A stretch of 9,668 nt of DNA from Methanobacteriota archaeon (GTDB taxonomy: Archaea; Halobacteriota; Methanosarcinia; Methanosarcinales; Methanosarcinaceae): assembly GCA_030837265.1 (NCBI GenBank), contig JAUPKV010000104.1, positions 1 to 9,668 of the forward strand, read 5' to 3'. Made by a program: the position numbers and the translations under genes. Position 1 is the stretch's first letter. The number at the start of each line of letters is the position of its first letter. The notes under the pieces are model-generated. The model was given only the letters and a program-made list of their open reading frames with translations. It did no database searches and was not told where the DNA came from. Shown one piece after another: positions 1-7,252 of this stretch.

Positions 1-219
1 ACTATTGTAATCCAATATACTATTGTAAGTGTCATAATGCTTTTACACCGGATCTCTTTTTTAGTACATAAGAAAACAAATATTATAACAATTATTATTT
101 TTAAAAGTAGATTAAAAAGGTGAGTAAGAGACGGATCAGCTTATGAAGTTATTCTCTATTTATTGAGGAGCAGGTTTAAAACAGAAACATGAAAAACAAT
201 CTAAAAAGCTTCAATAAAT

Positions 220-240
220 CAGAAAGGGGAGGAACTCCCC
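220..240 (-). terminator. Stem-loop after lysS, probable transcript 3' end
   Basis: A perfect 6-bp GC-rich inverted repeat (GGGGAG, 3-nt loop, CTCCCC at 226-240) begins 34 nt past the lysS stop. On the minus strand it is followed by TTTCTGATTT, which is T-rich but not a clean U-run. Its position and strength suggest the 3' end of the lysS transcript. Archaeal termination relies mainly on U-tracts, so the hairpin may instead stabilise the RNA. The remainder of 1-219 is AT-rich with no convincing gene; its one regularity is ACTATTGTAA repeated at 1-10 and 19-28. Confidence 0.5.
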
Positions 241-274
241 AGATACTTCATCCTGATTTTACTTTGAATTGTGA

Positions 275-1810
275 TCAATCTTCCTTTTTCATCTGCGGGA
301 AAAGGATTACTTCCTTGATTGATTCCTGGCCTGTAAGGATCATAGTAAGCCTGTCTATCCCGAGTCCCATGCCTCCAGTAGGGGGCAGGCCGTATCCGAG
401 TGCGTTTATGAAATCGTAATCAATTGTCTGTGCCTCAAGATCTCCCAATTTTCTTTTCTTATCCTGTTCTTCAAACCTTTTTTTCTGCTCAAGAGGGTCA
501 TTCAACTCGGAATAGCCGTTTGCAAGTTCCCATCCATTAACAAAGAGCTCGAACCTCTCGACGAAACCTGGTTTTTCCCGGTGGCTCTTAGCAAGGGGGG
601 AGTTTTCCACAGGGAAATCGTATATAAATACCGGATTTATCAGCTTGTCTTCAACCAGGCCCTCAAAAAGTAGGGCGAGGAACTCTCCGTGGGTCTTTGC
701 TTTTTCGTAATCCTCGATACGGTTTTCAATTGCGATATTCTTCAGTTCCTCAAGGGTGTGTGAAAATACATCTAGCCCGGCATACTCTTTTAAGGCATCG
801 TCCATCGAAATTCGTTTCCAGGGGGGACGGAGGTTAATAGTCTTTTCACCCATTTTGACTTCGTAGCTGCCGTTAAGGTTTAACATGATCTCTGAAATCA
901 GGGCTTCAGTCATGTTCATCATATCATTATAGTCACTGTAGGCTTCGTAAACCTCTATCATCGTGAATTCCGGGTTATGTGTCGTGTCGATGTCTTCATT
1001 CCTGAAGTTTTTGCAGATCTCGAAAACTTTTTCATACCCTCCGACCACAAGCCTCTTAAGATAGAGTTCAGGCGCAATCCTGAGAAAGAGGTCCTGATCG
1101 AGAAAGTTATGGTGGGTTATAAAAGGTCTTGCGTTTGCGCCTCCGTACACACCCTGCAAAACAGGTGTCTCAAATTCCAGAAATTCTCTTTCGGAAAGGA
1201 ACCTTCGGATTTCGGAGACTAATTTACTCCTCATGACAAAAATGTCCCTCTTTTCAACATTAAATATGAGGTCCAGATACCTCTTCCTGTATCTTGTCTC
1301 GATATCTTTTAAGCCATGGAACTTTTCAGGAAGCGAACAGAGGGATTTTGAAAGCAGAGATAATTGAGTTACACTGATAGAGTTCTCACCTCTCTGTGTT
1401 TTGACAAGTACGCCCTGAATTCCTACAATATCTCCGGAGTCTACAAACTTTTTAAATGTTTCAAACTCTTCCTCAGGAAGATTTCCTTTTCTTATTAGAA
1501 TCTGAATTCTGCCAGCCTGGTCTCCGAGGTCGGCAAATATCATCTTTCCCATCCTGCGAATATTATACAGTCTACCTGCAGTTCTAACGGCTAAGCCTTC
1601 ATTTTTCTCAAAATCCTCAAATTTTTTCAGGATATCGGGGATATCATCGGTTTTTTCAAACTTATGAGGATAAGGGTTTAGTCCCTGGGTTTTTACTCCA
1701 TCCAGTTTTAAAAGTTTGGAGTCGTCAAAAATCTTGTTGTCCGATACATCATTACTATCAGACGGGGGAGCATTTTCCGAAAGTTCTTTATTATTAATAT
1801 CCACGCTCAT
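275..1810 (-). CDS. lysS: Lysyl-tRNA synthetase, class II (LysRS2)
   Basis: Cytoplasmic enzyme that activates lysine with ATP and charges tRNA-Lys. The 511-residue length is usual for bacterial-type LysRS. Residues 1-60 are a polar, acidic N-terminal extension. Residues about 73-155 form the anticodon-binding OB-fold (RTAGRLYNIRRMGKMIFADL). The class II catalytic core follows: motif 1 near 198-220 (FLEFETPVLQ), motif 2 at 269-286 (FRNEDIDTTHNPEFTMIE, with Arg270) and motif 3 at 480-493 (GMGLGIDRLTMILT, with Arg487). The lysine-pocket pattern N-x-Y-x-E is present as N431, Y433, E435. The ATG at 1810 is preceded by GAGGATG at a 10-nt spacing, and the next in-frame Met lies inside the OB-fold, so this start is secure. 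Most archaea use class I LysRS; Methanosarcina is known to carry both classes. The gene appears monocistronic, with about 630 bp to the next gene upstream. No broken motifs were seen. Confidence 0.97.
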   Translation of the reverse strand: MSVDINNKELSENAPPSDSNDVSDNKIFDDSKLLKLDGVKTQGLNPYPHKFEKTDDIPDILKKFEDFEKNEGLAVRTAGRLYNIRRMGKMIFADLGDQAGRIQILIRKGNLPEEEFETFKKFVDSGDIVGIQGVLVKTQRGENSISVTQLSLLSKSLCSLPEKFHGLKDIETRYRKRYLDLIFNVEKRDIFVMRSKLVSEIRRFLSEREFLEFETPVLQGVYGGANARPFITHHNFLDQDLFLRIAPELYLKRLVVGGYEKVFEICKNFRNEDIDTTHNPEFTMIEVYEAYSDYNDMMNMTEALISEIMLNLNGSYEVKMGEKTINLRPPWKRISMDDALKEYAGLDVFSHTLEELKNIAIENRIEDYEKAKTHGEFLALLFEGLVEDKLINPVFIYDFPVENSPLAKSHREKPGFVERFELFVNGWELANGYSELNDPLEQKKRFEEQDKKRKLGDLEAQTIDYDFINALGYGLPPTGGMGLGIDRLTMILTGQESIKEVILFPQMKKED

Positions 1811-1820
1811 TGAATCAGTA

Positions 1821-1827
1821 CATCCTC
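1821..1827 (-). promoter_or_regulatory. Ribosome-binding site of lysS
   Basis: GAGGATG on the minus strand, 10 nt upstream of the ATG, contains GAGG complementary to the 16S 3' end. An AT-rich TATA-like stretch (CTATATTTATAC, about 1837-1848) lies too close: a start site about 25 nt downstream would exclude this SD. If the SD is used, a TATA box around 1856-1868 (TTATTTACATAC), inside the AAGT repeat, fits better. The promoter assignment is unsettled. Confidence 0.6.
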
Positions 1828-1848
1828 TTCATGTAGTATAAATATAGC

Positions 1849-1884
1849 AAGTAAGTATGTAAATAAGTAAGCAAGTAAGTAAGT
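1849..1884. repeat. AAGT tetranucleotide microsatellite upstream of lysS
   Basis: Nine in-phase tetranucleotide units: AAGT, AAGT, ATGT, AAAT, AAGT, AAGC, AAGT, AAGT, AAGT. Six are perfect and three have one substitution. The tract begins 39 bp upstream of the lysS start codon, where core promoter elements are expected. Such tracts can change length by slippage; the interruptions suggest this one is fairly old and stable. Confidence 0.85.
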
Positions 1885-1917
1885 GGGTTAAAAGTTAATT
1901 GATAAGTCACTACTCAG

Positions 1918-1957
1918 TAATCGACCAGTCAGTAATCAATCCTACAGGGATCGATTA
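1918..1957. repeat. Inverted repeat with overlapping direct repeats upstream of lysS
   Basis: TAATCGA (1918-1924) pairs perfectly with TCGATTA (1951-1957). CC at 1925-1926 can pair with GG at 1948-1949 past a bulged A, giving about 9 bp. TCAGTAATC also occurs twice as a direct repeat (1914-1922 and 1929-1937, 15-bp period). It lies 108-147 bp upstream of the lysS start. It could be a regulator-binding dyad or part of an untranslated RNA; the sequence does not decide. Confidence 0.4.
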
Positions 1958-2048
1958 TCATTTAGCTAAACAAGTCAAACCGATTTGCTAATATTTGCTA
2001 ATAATTGATCAATAAGCAAACGCATTGGCAGCTGAATCCTGGAGAAAA

Positions 2049-2085
2049 TGAATTTTAAAGGTCATTCGGTGACTTTTGAATTTTA
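2049..2085. repeat. Long hairpin with TTCGG loop
   Basis: Dyad centred on GTCA-TTCGG-TGAC (2061-2073). Pairing continues outward through A-T and wobble pairs to about 2049/2085, with a T-T mismatch at 2053/2081 and a wobble at 2056/2078. The direct repeat TGAATTTTAAA (2049-2059 and 2077-2087) lies on both sides. On the plus strand it is followed by AAATTTTTTC, like a terminator, but no plus-strand gene lies upstream. On the minus strand it could be a distal 3'-UTR structure of the kinase gene. Orientation and role are unresolved. Confidence 0.45.
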
Positions 2086-2197
2086 AATTTTTTCTATGGC
2101 TTATGCTTCAGGTTCATTTCTCAAGAATATAACTGTCTATTAGCATGATTCTTGACATTTAATTTTTTCCATAGATTCGTTACATTTTATTTAAACA

Positions 2198-2277
2198 TTG
2201 AGAAAATAAACATGAGAAATAACTTGAGAGAATAAGCATGAGAAATAACTTGAGAAAATAAACATGAGAAAATAAAC
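2198..2277. repeat. Three tandem 26-28-bp units (TGAGAAAATAAAC family)
   Basis: Unit 1 is 2198-2223, unit 2 is 2224-2249 and unit 3 is 2250-2277. Unit 2 differs from unit 1 at two positions; unit 3 carries two extra bases. Each unit is itself two related half-units of 12-14 bp, so the array is about six copies of (T/A)TGAGAAAATAAAC. It is too short and spacer-less to be a CRISPR array. It lies 166-245 bp past the kinase stop and about 390 bp upstream of lysS. Confidence 0.9.
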
Positions 2278-2330
2278 AATATAAAACTAATCATCGATTT
2301 TTATTTAAGTCCAAAATTTAATTCACTATG

Positions 2331-2378
2331 TACTCCAGAATCGAAGAGCTATAATTAAGATAATTCTAAAATGGAGTA
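2331..2378 (-). terminator. Inverted repeat in kinase 3' flank, possible terminator
   Basis: TACTCCA (2331-2337) and TGGAGTA (2372-2378) are perfect complements, and an inner AGAAT/ATTCT pair (2337-2341 and 2363-2367) can extend the stem with a bulge. The structure starts 64 nt after the kinase stop codon. No strong T-run follows on the minus strand, so the terminator call is weak; it may be an unrelated dyad. Confidence 0.25.
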
Positions 2379-2442
2379 ATACTAAGCCTTGTTTCAGAAA
2401 TCCATTAGCATACTGTTTCGTATATTACTGTATTTCCGTTAC

Positions 2443-5400
2443 TTATTTATCCATTTCAGTTATCTTAAATGAAATCCTGAATTCCGTTCCATATGCTCGC
2501 TTAATCTCGATTGTTCCATCTAGCTGGTCAACAAGGATATTTACTAGCTGCAGTCCGAGTGATTCAAGATTTTCAAGTTCTATGTTTTCTGGAAGGCCTC
2601 TACCATTATCTGAAATTATCAGGTTGAAAAGAGATAGCGATTCATATGTATCATCAATATCTTCTTTCTGTGCTTCTCTGCAAAGCCTTATTCGAATTAC
2701 TCCTTCCTGATCCTCGTCAAAGGCATGTTTGAGTGAATTGGAAATAAGCTCATTCACAATTATTCCTAACGGGATAGCAGCATCCATATCAAAGAAGGAA
2801 TTTTCTTCCAGGTCCATGTCCAGGCGGACATTCCTGCTGTTTACTCTATAAGCCTGGAAAAGGTTCCTGGCTAATCTTTGCACATAAGCCGAGAAATTCA
2901 GTTTATCGGTTCCTTCCCCTTTATAGAGTTCTTCATGGATAAGAGACATTGAGAGGATCCTGTTCTGGCTTTCTTCAAAAGCTTCCAGAACCTCCGTATC
3001 CTCAATAAACTCTTTGTTCTGCAACTTCTCTGCCTGCAAATCCAGCAGAGAGGATATTACTTGCAGGTTATTTTTTATCCTGTGATGAATTTCCTTTATT
3101 CTGATTCTGTTTAATTTATCCAGTTCTTTCTCAGCTTTTTTACGCTCAGTAATGTCTTGAATTATTCCTTTTGCTTGAACCGGGATATTTCCCTCATGAT
3201 AAATAGATTCGGCTTCCGTATGGACTATGCGTTCTTCCCCATCAGTCAGAACTATCCGGTATTCAACATCTAAAGGACTTCCTTTTAGGCATTCCGTAAT
3301 TGCATCAATCAGGTAATTGCGGTCATCAGGGTGTACAAAGTTTAAAAATAAATCATAAGTTACTTTCAATTCTCGAGAGTTAAGTCCAAAGATACGATAA
3401 ACCTCATCTGACCAGAGCAGCTCATTAGTTGTAATATCCCATCTCCAGTTTCCAATATGAGCCATTCTCTGAGCTTCCGCAAGACCTTTTTCACTTTCCT
3501 TTAACGAATTATAAGCTTTTTCGAGTTGCTCTGTTCGCTCCTCCACCAGATTTTCCAGATTATCATGTACCTTTCTTAGAGCTGCTTCAGCTTTTTTACG
3601 CTCGGTAATGTCACGTGCTGCGGCAAAAACCCCAATAACCTCTCCATTCTCGTCTCTATAAACCGAAGCATTGTACAGAACAGGAGTTATGTGGCCATCC
3701 TTATGATGAATCTCCAATGGATAATCCCAAACCTTGCCTTCAATGAATACCCGCTGATAACCTTTGCGGGCATTTTCAGGCTCAGTAAAGTAATCTGAAA
3801 AATCAGTTCCTATCAAGTCATCTCTAGAGTATCCGGTAACCTGTTCTGTAGCTCCATTCACATCCTTAATTTTGCCATCATGCCCGATGGTCACTAAGGG
3901 ATCCGGGCTGGCTTCAATGAGGCTTCGATTATAAATATTTGAGGATCTGAGAGCTTCCTCAGCCCTTTTACGCTCGGTAATATCCTTAGCGATCTCGAAC
4001 CGCACATCCCGGCCGTCCGGCCACTTGATGATCCGGTCCATGATCATGAAATACCGCTTCACTATGGGGTTGTAATATTCCCAATGGCAGGGCTTGTCCC
4101 TCTCCTTTAAAATAATCGGATTGGTGCAGAAATCGCAGGGAGAGTCCCTCCGCTGGAACTTCCGGTAGCATGTCCCTCCCACGTATCCACCACCGAACTT
4201 CTCCTTCATCGCCTTATTCGCGTACAGCACCTCGTAGGTGTATGGATCAGCCACATATACCATGTCGTCCATCCCATCGAAAATGGACAAAAGCTGAGAC
4301 CGCTCGAAAGCCAACGTATCCTCGACCCGTTTGCGCTCGGTAATGTCACGGACCACACCACTTATGAAGCGGGGACTGCCATTCCGATCCTTGATCACCT
4401 TGAAATAATCGGCAAGCCAGCGGTATTTTCCGTCCTTACACTGGAAACGATATTCGAAGGTTCCCATGCCTTCAGCTAATGCCCTGGTTAGTTCTGCAGC
4501 GACCAGGGAACGGTCATCGGGATGCATGTGATCCAGAGCTTCATTAATGCTAATCGTACTCATCTCACTGGCAGAGAAGCCTGTGAGCTGCTCTATTACC
4601 GGGCTCAAGTAATCGTAATTGTCAGCCTGAAGGTCTCGCCTGTACGCTGCATCAAGTGAGTTCTCAAGGACGGACCGAAATCTGTCCTCGCTCTCTTGTA
4701 GTGCCTTATTGGTCTCCATGAGATCTTTGGACTTAGCCTGAAGTTCCACTGATTGCACCTGAAGGTTCCCATAAGCTGCACGCAATTTCTCTTCTGCACG
4801 TGCCTTTGCCAGGGCCACGGCCAGATAGTCAGCCAGCCGTTCCCACATAGCAATCGTCTCCGAGGAAAACTGCCCTTTGCGCCTATCATTCAACTGGAGA
4901 AGGCCCAGAGTTTTCTCACCCACGCGCAGAGCGATCAGGGCAACGGATTCATATCCTTCACCGTTACACCGATTGCGTGTGCGAGCCTGGCGATCAGCGT
5001 CGGTTGTGCCGGTCAGCAGTTCAGTGGTGCTGCTGGTCCAGAAACTTCCTCTATCCGTGAAAAAAGGCTTCGAAGTGTCGAACTGCCCGCAAATTACATT
5101 GCCGCACATACACTCCAGAATCGGGTTGCCTGTGTTATCGCAGATAGTTTGTCCGGTCTCGTCCCTGGCGCAGAGGCTGTTCTCCATTCTCACGAATTCT
5201 TCTGAGAACCCGCAAGATTCGAAATATGGAAAGTCTCCCCCTTCATTAATCCGGATGCCGACTGCCTCTAAGCCTGAGCGCTCACGGAAAAAACTAACTG
5301 CAGAATGGACCAGTTCATCTGTCCCCTTGCTCTCGTTCACAAGGCGCAAGAACGCCACTGTCATCTCACGTTCCTGTTCTATGCGCTTACGCTCTGTGAT

Positions 5401-7098
5401 ATCTATGAATGCAGAAACGGATCCGTATGGGTTGCCCCGCTCATCACGCATGGGTCTGGCGTTGCCCAATAAATGTCGTATCTTACCATCAGATATGATA
5501 TCTATTTCGTAGTCGTTTAAATCAGTACCTGCAGCCGACATCTGCAGCGGCATATCTTCTGGTGGGATCTCCACTCCTTCTTTAATTAACCTGAACATCT
5601 CCGGCCTCTCTCCTTCTGGAGCAGACTTGGAAAAGTTTGTATTCCTGGGAGTGTGTAACCATTCACAGGATAACCGGTTACCAGTTATATGAAGCGCTTT
5701 AGGATCGTGCGCTATCCACACGGCAGCAGGCACGGAATCCAGTACTGCAGCCAATTCGTCAGATCGAGCTCTCTCGCGCTTCTCACTTTCCCGGAGCGCG
5801 TCAATAAGACAATCTCTCTCTGCCAGCGAGTGAGCAAGCTTGATATTGCTGTAGTTTATTTGTGAGATCATGTTGGCAAGCTTCATGAGAAAGTTTGTAC
5901 TTGTTTCAACAGTCTCTCTGTTCAGCCGCGGTACCTTTTCTAGCGCTGCTATGTATTCCTCCTCATTGAAGCCGTATTTTCTTGCCTGGAATCGGAAAAG
6001 TTCATAGTCCAGGGGTTCGTCATCAAAAAAGAACTGCCCGGTGAAGAGAATGCCAACCTGCTGGCCACCTACCATTACCGGGGTCGAGATGTCCCACATA
6101 TTGTTCTTGCAACGGTACAGTTTAAACTCTCCAGGGACAATGCCACAGGATAGATTAATATCACTTTCTATACAGTGCTTGCAGGCTTCGGGATGAGTCC
6201 TGTGGAATTTGGTGCAGATATCCTGCCAACCAGCATTTGCAGGAACATTTCCGTTCAGATCGTTTAGACCAACGGAAATATGAGTAAGTTTATTGAAATC
6301 ATCCATGAGAGACTGGATTGCCTGGGCATCGACAATTTCGGAAAGTTTCAAGTCCACTGTCTCTCCAAAAGGCGAAACAATAGTATCTGACTTTATTCTT
6401 ATTGGTTGTTCGATGTGATGAAGTGACTCCTCTGATAACTTCCACTCAATTATATCCGCAACCTGCCGGGCCAGAATATCAATTAAAATTAGCTCATGCT
6501 CAACTGGCATGTGGATCTGACTAAAAAAGACGGAATTAAAGCCTAGCAACTTTCCGGATCGGCTGAACAGAGGTGTGAGTAGAACCGCCCTTATCCCTTC
6601 ATTTTTCAGCAAGCTCAGAGAATTGCCCCCTTTGAAGATTGAACTTTGAGTGATGTCCTCTACAATTACGCTTTCCATTCGCCTAACTGCAGTCTTGTAT
6701 GAGTCTGTTTCTTCCAGGTCCGGGGATTCAAGGAATTCTAATGTAGGATGGTCAAAACCTCTCTGGGCTACAACTCTTAGTTTTCCGTCCAAAGAATCCA
6801 GAACCTGTAAGCTTCCTTTGTCCGCACCGGTTATTGCAATAGCAACCTCAACCATTTCCTGCAAAATCGAAGACAGGTCCCTGTCTCCTTCAGTATGACG
6901 GGTGCTCAGTCGGTGAAGGATTCCAATGCCTCTGATCTCAGCTTCAAGTTTTTCCCTGGTCTTTATCAACTCATTCTCCACACGCTTGCGTTCGAGGACC
7001 TCAGCACGTAAAACCCGGTTGGATTTTTCCAACTCGGCAGTACGTTCCTTAATTCTTATTTCCAGTTCGTCGGCACTAAGATTGTAAGAATTGTTCAT
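2443..7098 (-). CDS. Multidomain sensor histidine kinase (GAF-PocR-PAS-GAF-4xPAS-HisKA_2-HATPase)
   Basis: Soluble orphan sensor kinase of 1551 residues counted from the ATG at 7098; no signal peptide or membrane helix. Approximate domains: coiled coil 5-57; GAF1 59-227; PocR-type ligand-binding domain 250-422 (Cys295, 306, 309, 318, 330); PAS1 445-572; Cys-rich GAF2 592-767 (Cys643, 653, 663, 665, 670, 711); PAS2 804-922; PAS3 928-1043 (Cys977, 988, 991, 1004); PAS4 1047-1169; coiled coil 1172-1207; PAS5 1205-1320. The kinase core follows: EIHHRIKNN at 1337-1345 (phospho-acceptor His1338 or 1339), N-box NELISNSLKHAF 1449-1460, G1 box DNGRG 1497-1501, and GLQLV/GTEF near 1515-1540. HisKA_2 kinases autophosphorylate on His and pass the phosphate to a response regulator; none is encoded nearby. 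PocR domains are predicted to bind small hydrocarbon-like ligands. Methanosarcina MsmS/RdmS kinases bind heme through a GAF cysteine, so redox sensing is plausible but inferred. GC content differs sharply between domains. Confidence 0.95.
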   Translation of the reverse strand: MNNSYNLSADELEIRIKERTAELEKSNRVLRAEVLERKRVENELIKTREKLEAEIRGIGILHRLSTRHTEGDRDLSSILQEMVEVAIAITGADKGSLQVLDSLDGKLRVVAQRGFDHPTLEFLESPDLEETDSYKTAVRRMESVIVEDITQSSIFKGGNSLSLLKNEGIRAVLLTPLFSRSGKLLGFNSVFFSQIHMPVEHELILIDILARQVADIIEWKLSEESLHHIEQPIRIKSDTIVSPFGETVDLKLSEIVDAQAIQSLMDDFNKLTHISVGLNDLNGNVPANAGWQDICTKFHRTHPEACKHCIESDINLSCGIVPGEFKLYRCKNNMWDISTPVMVGGQQVGILFTGQFFFDDEPLDYELFRFQARKYGFNEEEYIAALEKVPRLNRETVETSTNFLMKLANMISQINYSNIKLAHSLAERDCLIDALRESEKRERARSDELAAVLDSVPAAVWIAHDPKALHITGNRLSCEWLHTPRNTNFSKSAPEGERPEMFRLIKEGVEIPPEDMPLQMSAAGTDLNDYEIDIISDGKIRHLLGNARPMRDERGNPYGSVSAFIDITERKRIEQEREMTVAFLRLVNESKGTDELVHSAVSFFRERSGLEAVGIRINEGGDFPYFESCGFSEEFVRMENSLCARDETGQTICDNTGNPILECMCGNVICGQFDTSKPFFTDRGSFWTSSTTELLTGTTDADRQARTRNRCNGEGYESVALIALRVGEKTLGLLQLNDRRKGQFSSETIAMWERLADYLAVALAKARAEEKLRAAYGNLQVQSVELQAKSKDLMETNKALQESEDRFRSVLENSLDAAYRRDLQADNYDYLSPVIEQLTGFSASEMSTISINEALDHMHPDDRSLVAAELTRALAEGMGTFEYRFQCKDGKYRWLADYFKVIKDRNGSPRFISGVVRDITERKRVEDTLAFERSQLLSIFDGMDDMVYVADPYTYEVLYANKAMKEKFGGGYVGGTCYRKFQRRDSPCDFCTNPIILKERDKPCHWEYYNPIVKRYFMIMDRIIKWPDGRDVRFEIAKDITERKRAEEALRSSNIYNRSLIEASPDPLVTIGHDGKIKDVNGATEQVTGYSRDDLIGTDFSDYFTEPENARKGYQRVFIEGKVWDYPLEIHHKDGHITPVLYNASVYRDENGEVIGVFAAARDITERKKAEAALRKVHDNLENLVEERTEQLEKAYNSLKESEKGLAEAQRMAHIGNWRWDITTNELLWSDEVYRIFGLNSRELKVTYDLFLNFVHPDDRNYLIDAITECLKGSPLDVEYRIVLTDGEERIVHTEAESIYHEGNIPVQAKGIIQDITERKKAEKELDKLNRIRIKEIHHRIKNNLQVISSLLDLQAEKLQNKEFIEDTEVLEAFEESQNRILSMSLIHEELYKGEGTDKLNFSAYVQRLARNLFQAYRVNSRNVRLDMDLEENSFFDMDAAIPLGIIVNELISNSLKHAFDEDQEGVIRIRLCREAQKEDIDDTYESLSLFNLIISDNGRGLPENIELENLESLGLQLVNILVDQLDGTIEIKRAYGTEFRISFKITEMDK
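3131..5403 (-). repeat. Dispersed 26-nt repeats encoding the DITERKxAE ends of PAS domains
   Basis: Five copies of one 26-nt sequence, each encoding the DITERK(K/R) segment at the end of a PAS domain, lie at 3131-3156, 3587-3612, 3959-3984, 4322-4347 and 5378-5403. The first two are identical at 25 of 26 positions, and the third differs from the second at three. The peptide is a common PAC-end signature, but nucleotide identity beyond what codon choice requires suggests recent duplication, gene conversion or module exchange between neighbouring PAS units. Confidence 0.8.
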
Positions 7099-7115
7099 AA
7101 TCCTCAAATTTTCAT
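7098..7115 (-). promoter_or_regulatory. Kinase translation start region (SD and alternative starts)
   Basis: The minus strand reads ATGAAAATTTGAGGATTATG. The ATG at 7098 is preceded by GAGG (7105-7102) with only a 3-nt gap, which is short. An in-frame TTG at 7107 would add three residues but has no clear SD. In-frame sequence ends at a TAA at 7122, so no earlier start exists. A separate out-of-frame ATG at 7115 opens the frame M-K-I-stop, whose TGA overlaps the GAGG. ATG 7098 is preferred because it is a standard start next to GAGG. Confidence 0.55.
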
Positions 7116-7134
7116 AAAATTAGGCTTTGCATTA

Positions 7135-7153
7135 CCATAAGGTATCTTTATGG
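7135..7153. promoter_or_regulatory. Dyad just upstream of the kinase gene
   Basis: CCATAA (7135-7140) and TTATGG (7148-7153) are perfect complements around a 7-bp loop, and TACC/GGTA (7133-7136 and 7141-7144) gives an overlapping alternative pairing. The dyad lies 37-55 bp upstream of the preferred ATG, where it could be an operator or a leader hairpin. No binding protein can be named. Confidence 0.3.
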
Positions 7154-7252
7154 AGAATTTTTCATCCTCTCCAACTCCCAATTATTTCGCACATTAGTTC
7201 CTATTTTTTTGAAAAAGGCAATCAATGTTCTTAAAAACTATAATAATATTTG

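Larger units (their letters stand above)
1811..2442. other. 632-bp intergenic region, no gene seen
   Basis: Gene-free AT-rich spacer between lysS and the upstream kinase gene, both on the minus strand. It should hold the lysS promoter and the kinase 3' UTR. No protein-coding stretch is convincing; the most ORF-like is a 12-codon ATG frame at 2048-2086 that coincides with a hairpin. It is rich in repeats (AAGT microsatellite, dyads at 1918-1957, 2049-2085 and 2331-2378, tandem units at 2198-2277), listed separately. No tRNA or C/D-box pattern was found. Confidence 0.7.

Noticed and set aside
189..419. 76-codon plus-strand ORF
   Set aside because: Mostly antisense to the conserved 3' end of lysS, and its only GAGGAG lies 18 nt before the ATG, too far.
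977..1222. 81-codon plus-strand ORF
   Set aside because: Entirely antisense to the LysRS catalytic core; no SD and no recognisable protein.
2048..2086. 12-codon ATG frame with GGAG just upstream
   Set aside because: Very short, SD spacing only 3 nt, and it coincides with a hairpin whose repeats explain the sequence.
2198..2277. CRISPR-like array
   Set aside because: Units are directly abutting with no unique spacers, and no cas genes are present.
3986..4889. Minus-strand ORFs of 61 and 94 codons in other frames inside the kinase gene
   Set aside because: They lie within the GC-rich part of the kinase reading frame, which clearly encodes the PAS/GAF domains.
4753..5512. Two overlapping plus-strand ORFs of 150 and 211 codons
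   Set aside because: Antisense to the kinase GAF2-PAS1 region, where high GC reduces stop codons; two shadow frames over one conserved domain.
6650..6898. 82-codon plus-strand ORF
   Set aside because: Antisense to GAF1 of the kinase; low-complexity Ser/Thr-rich translation.
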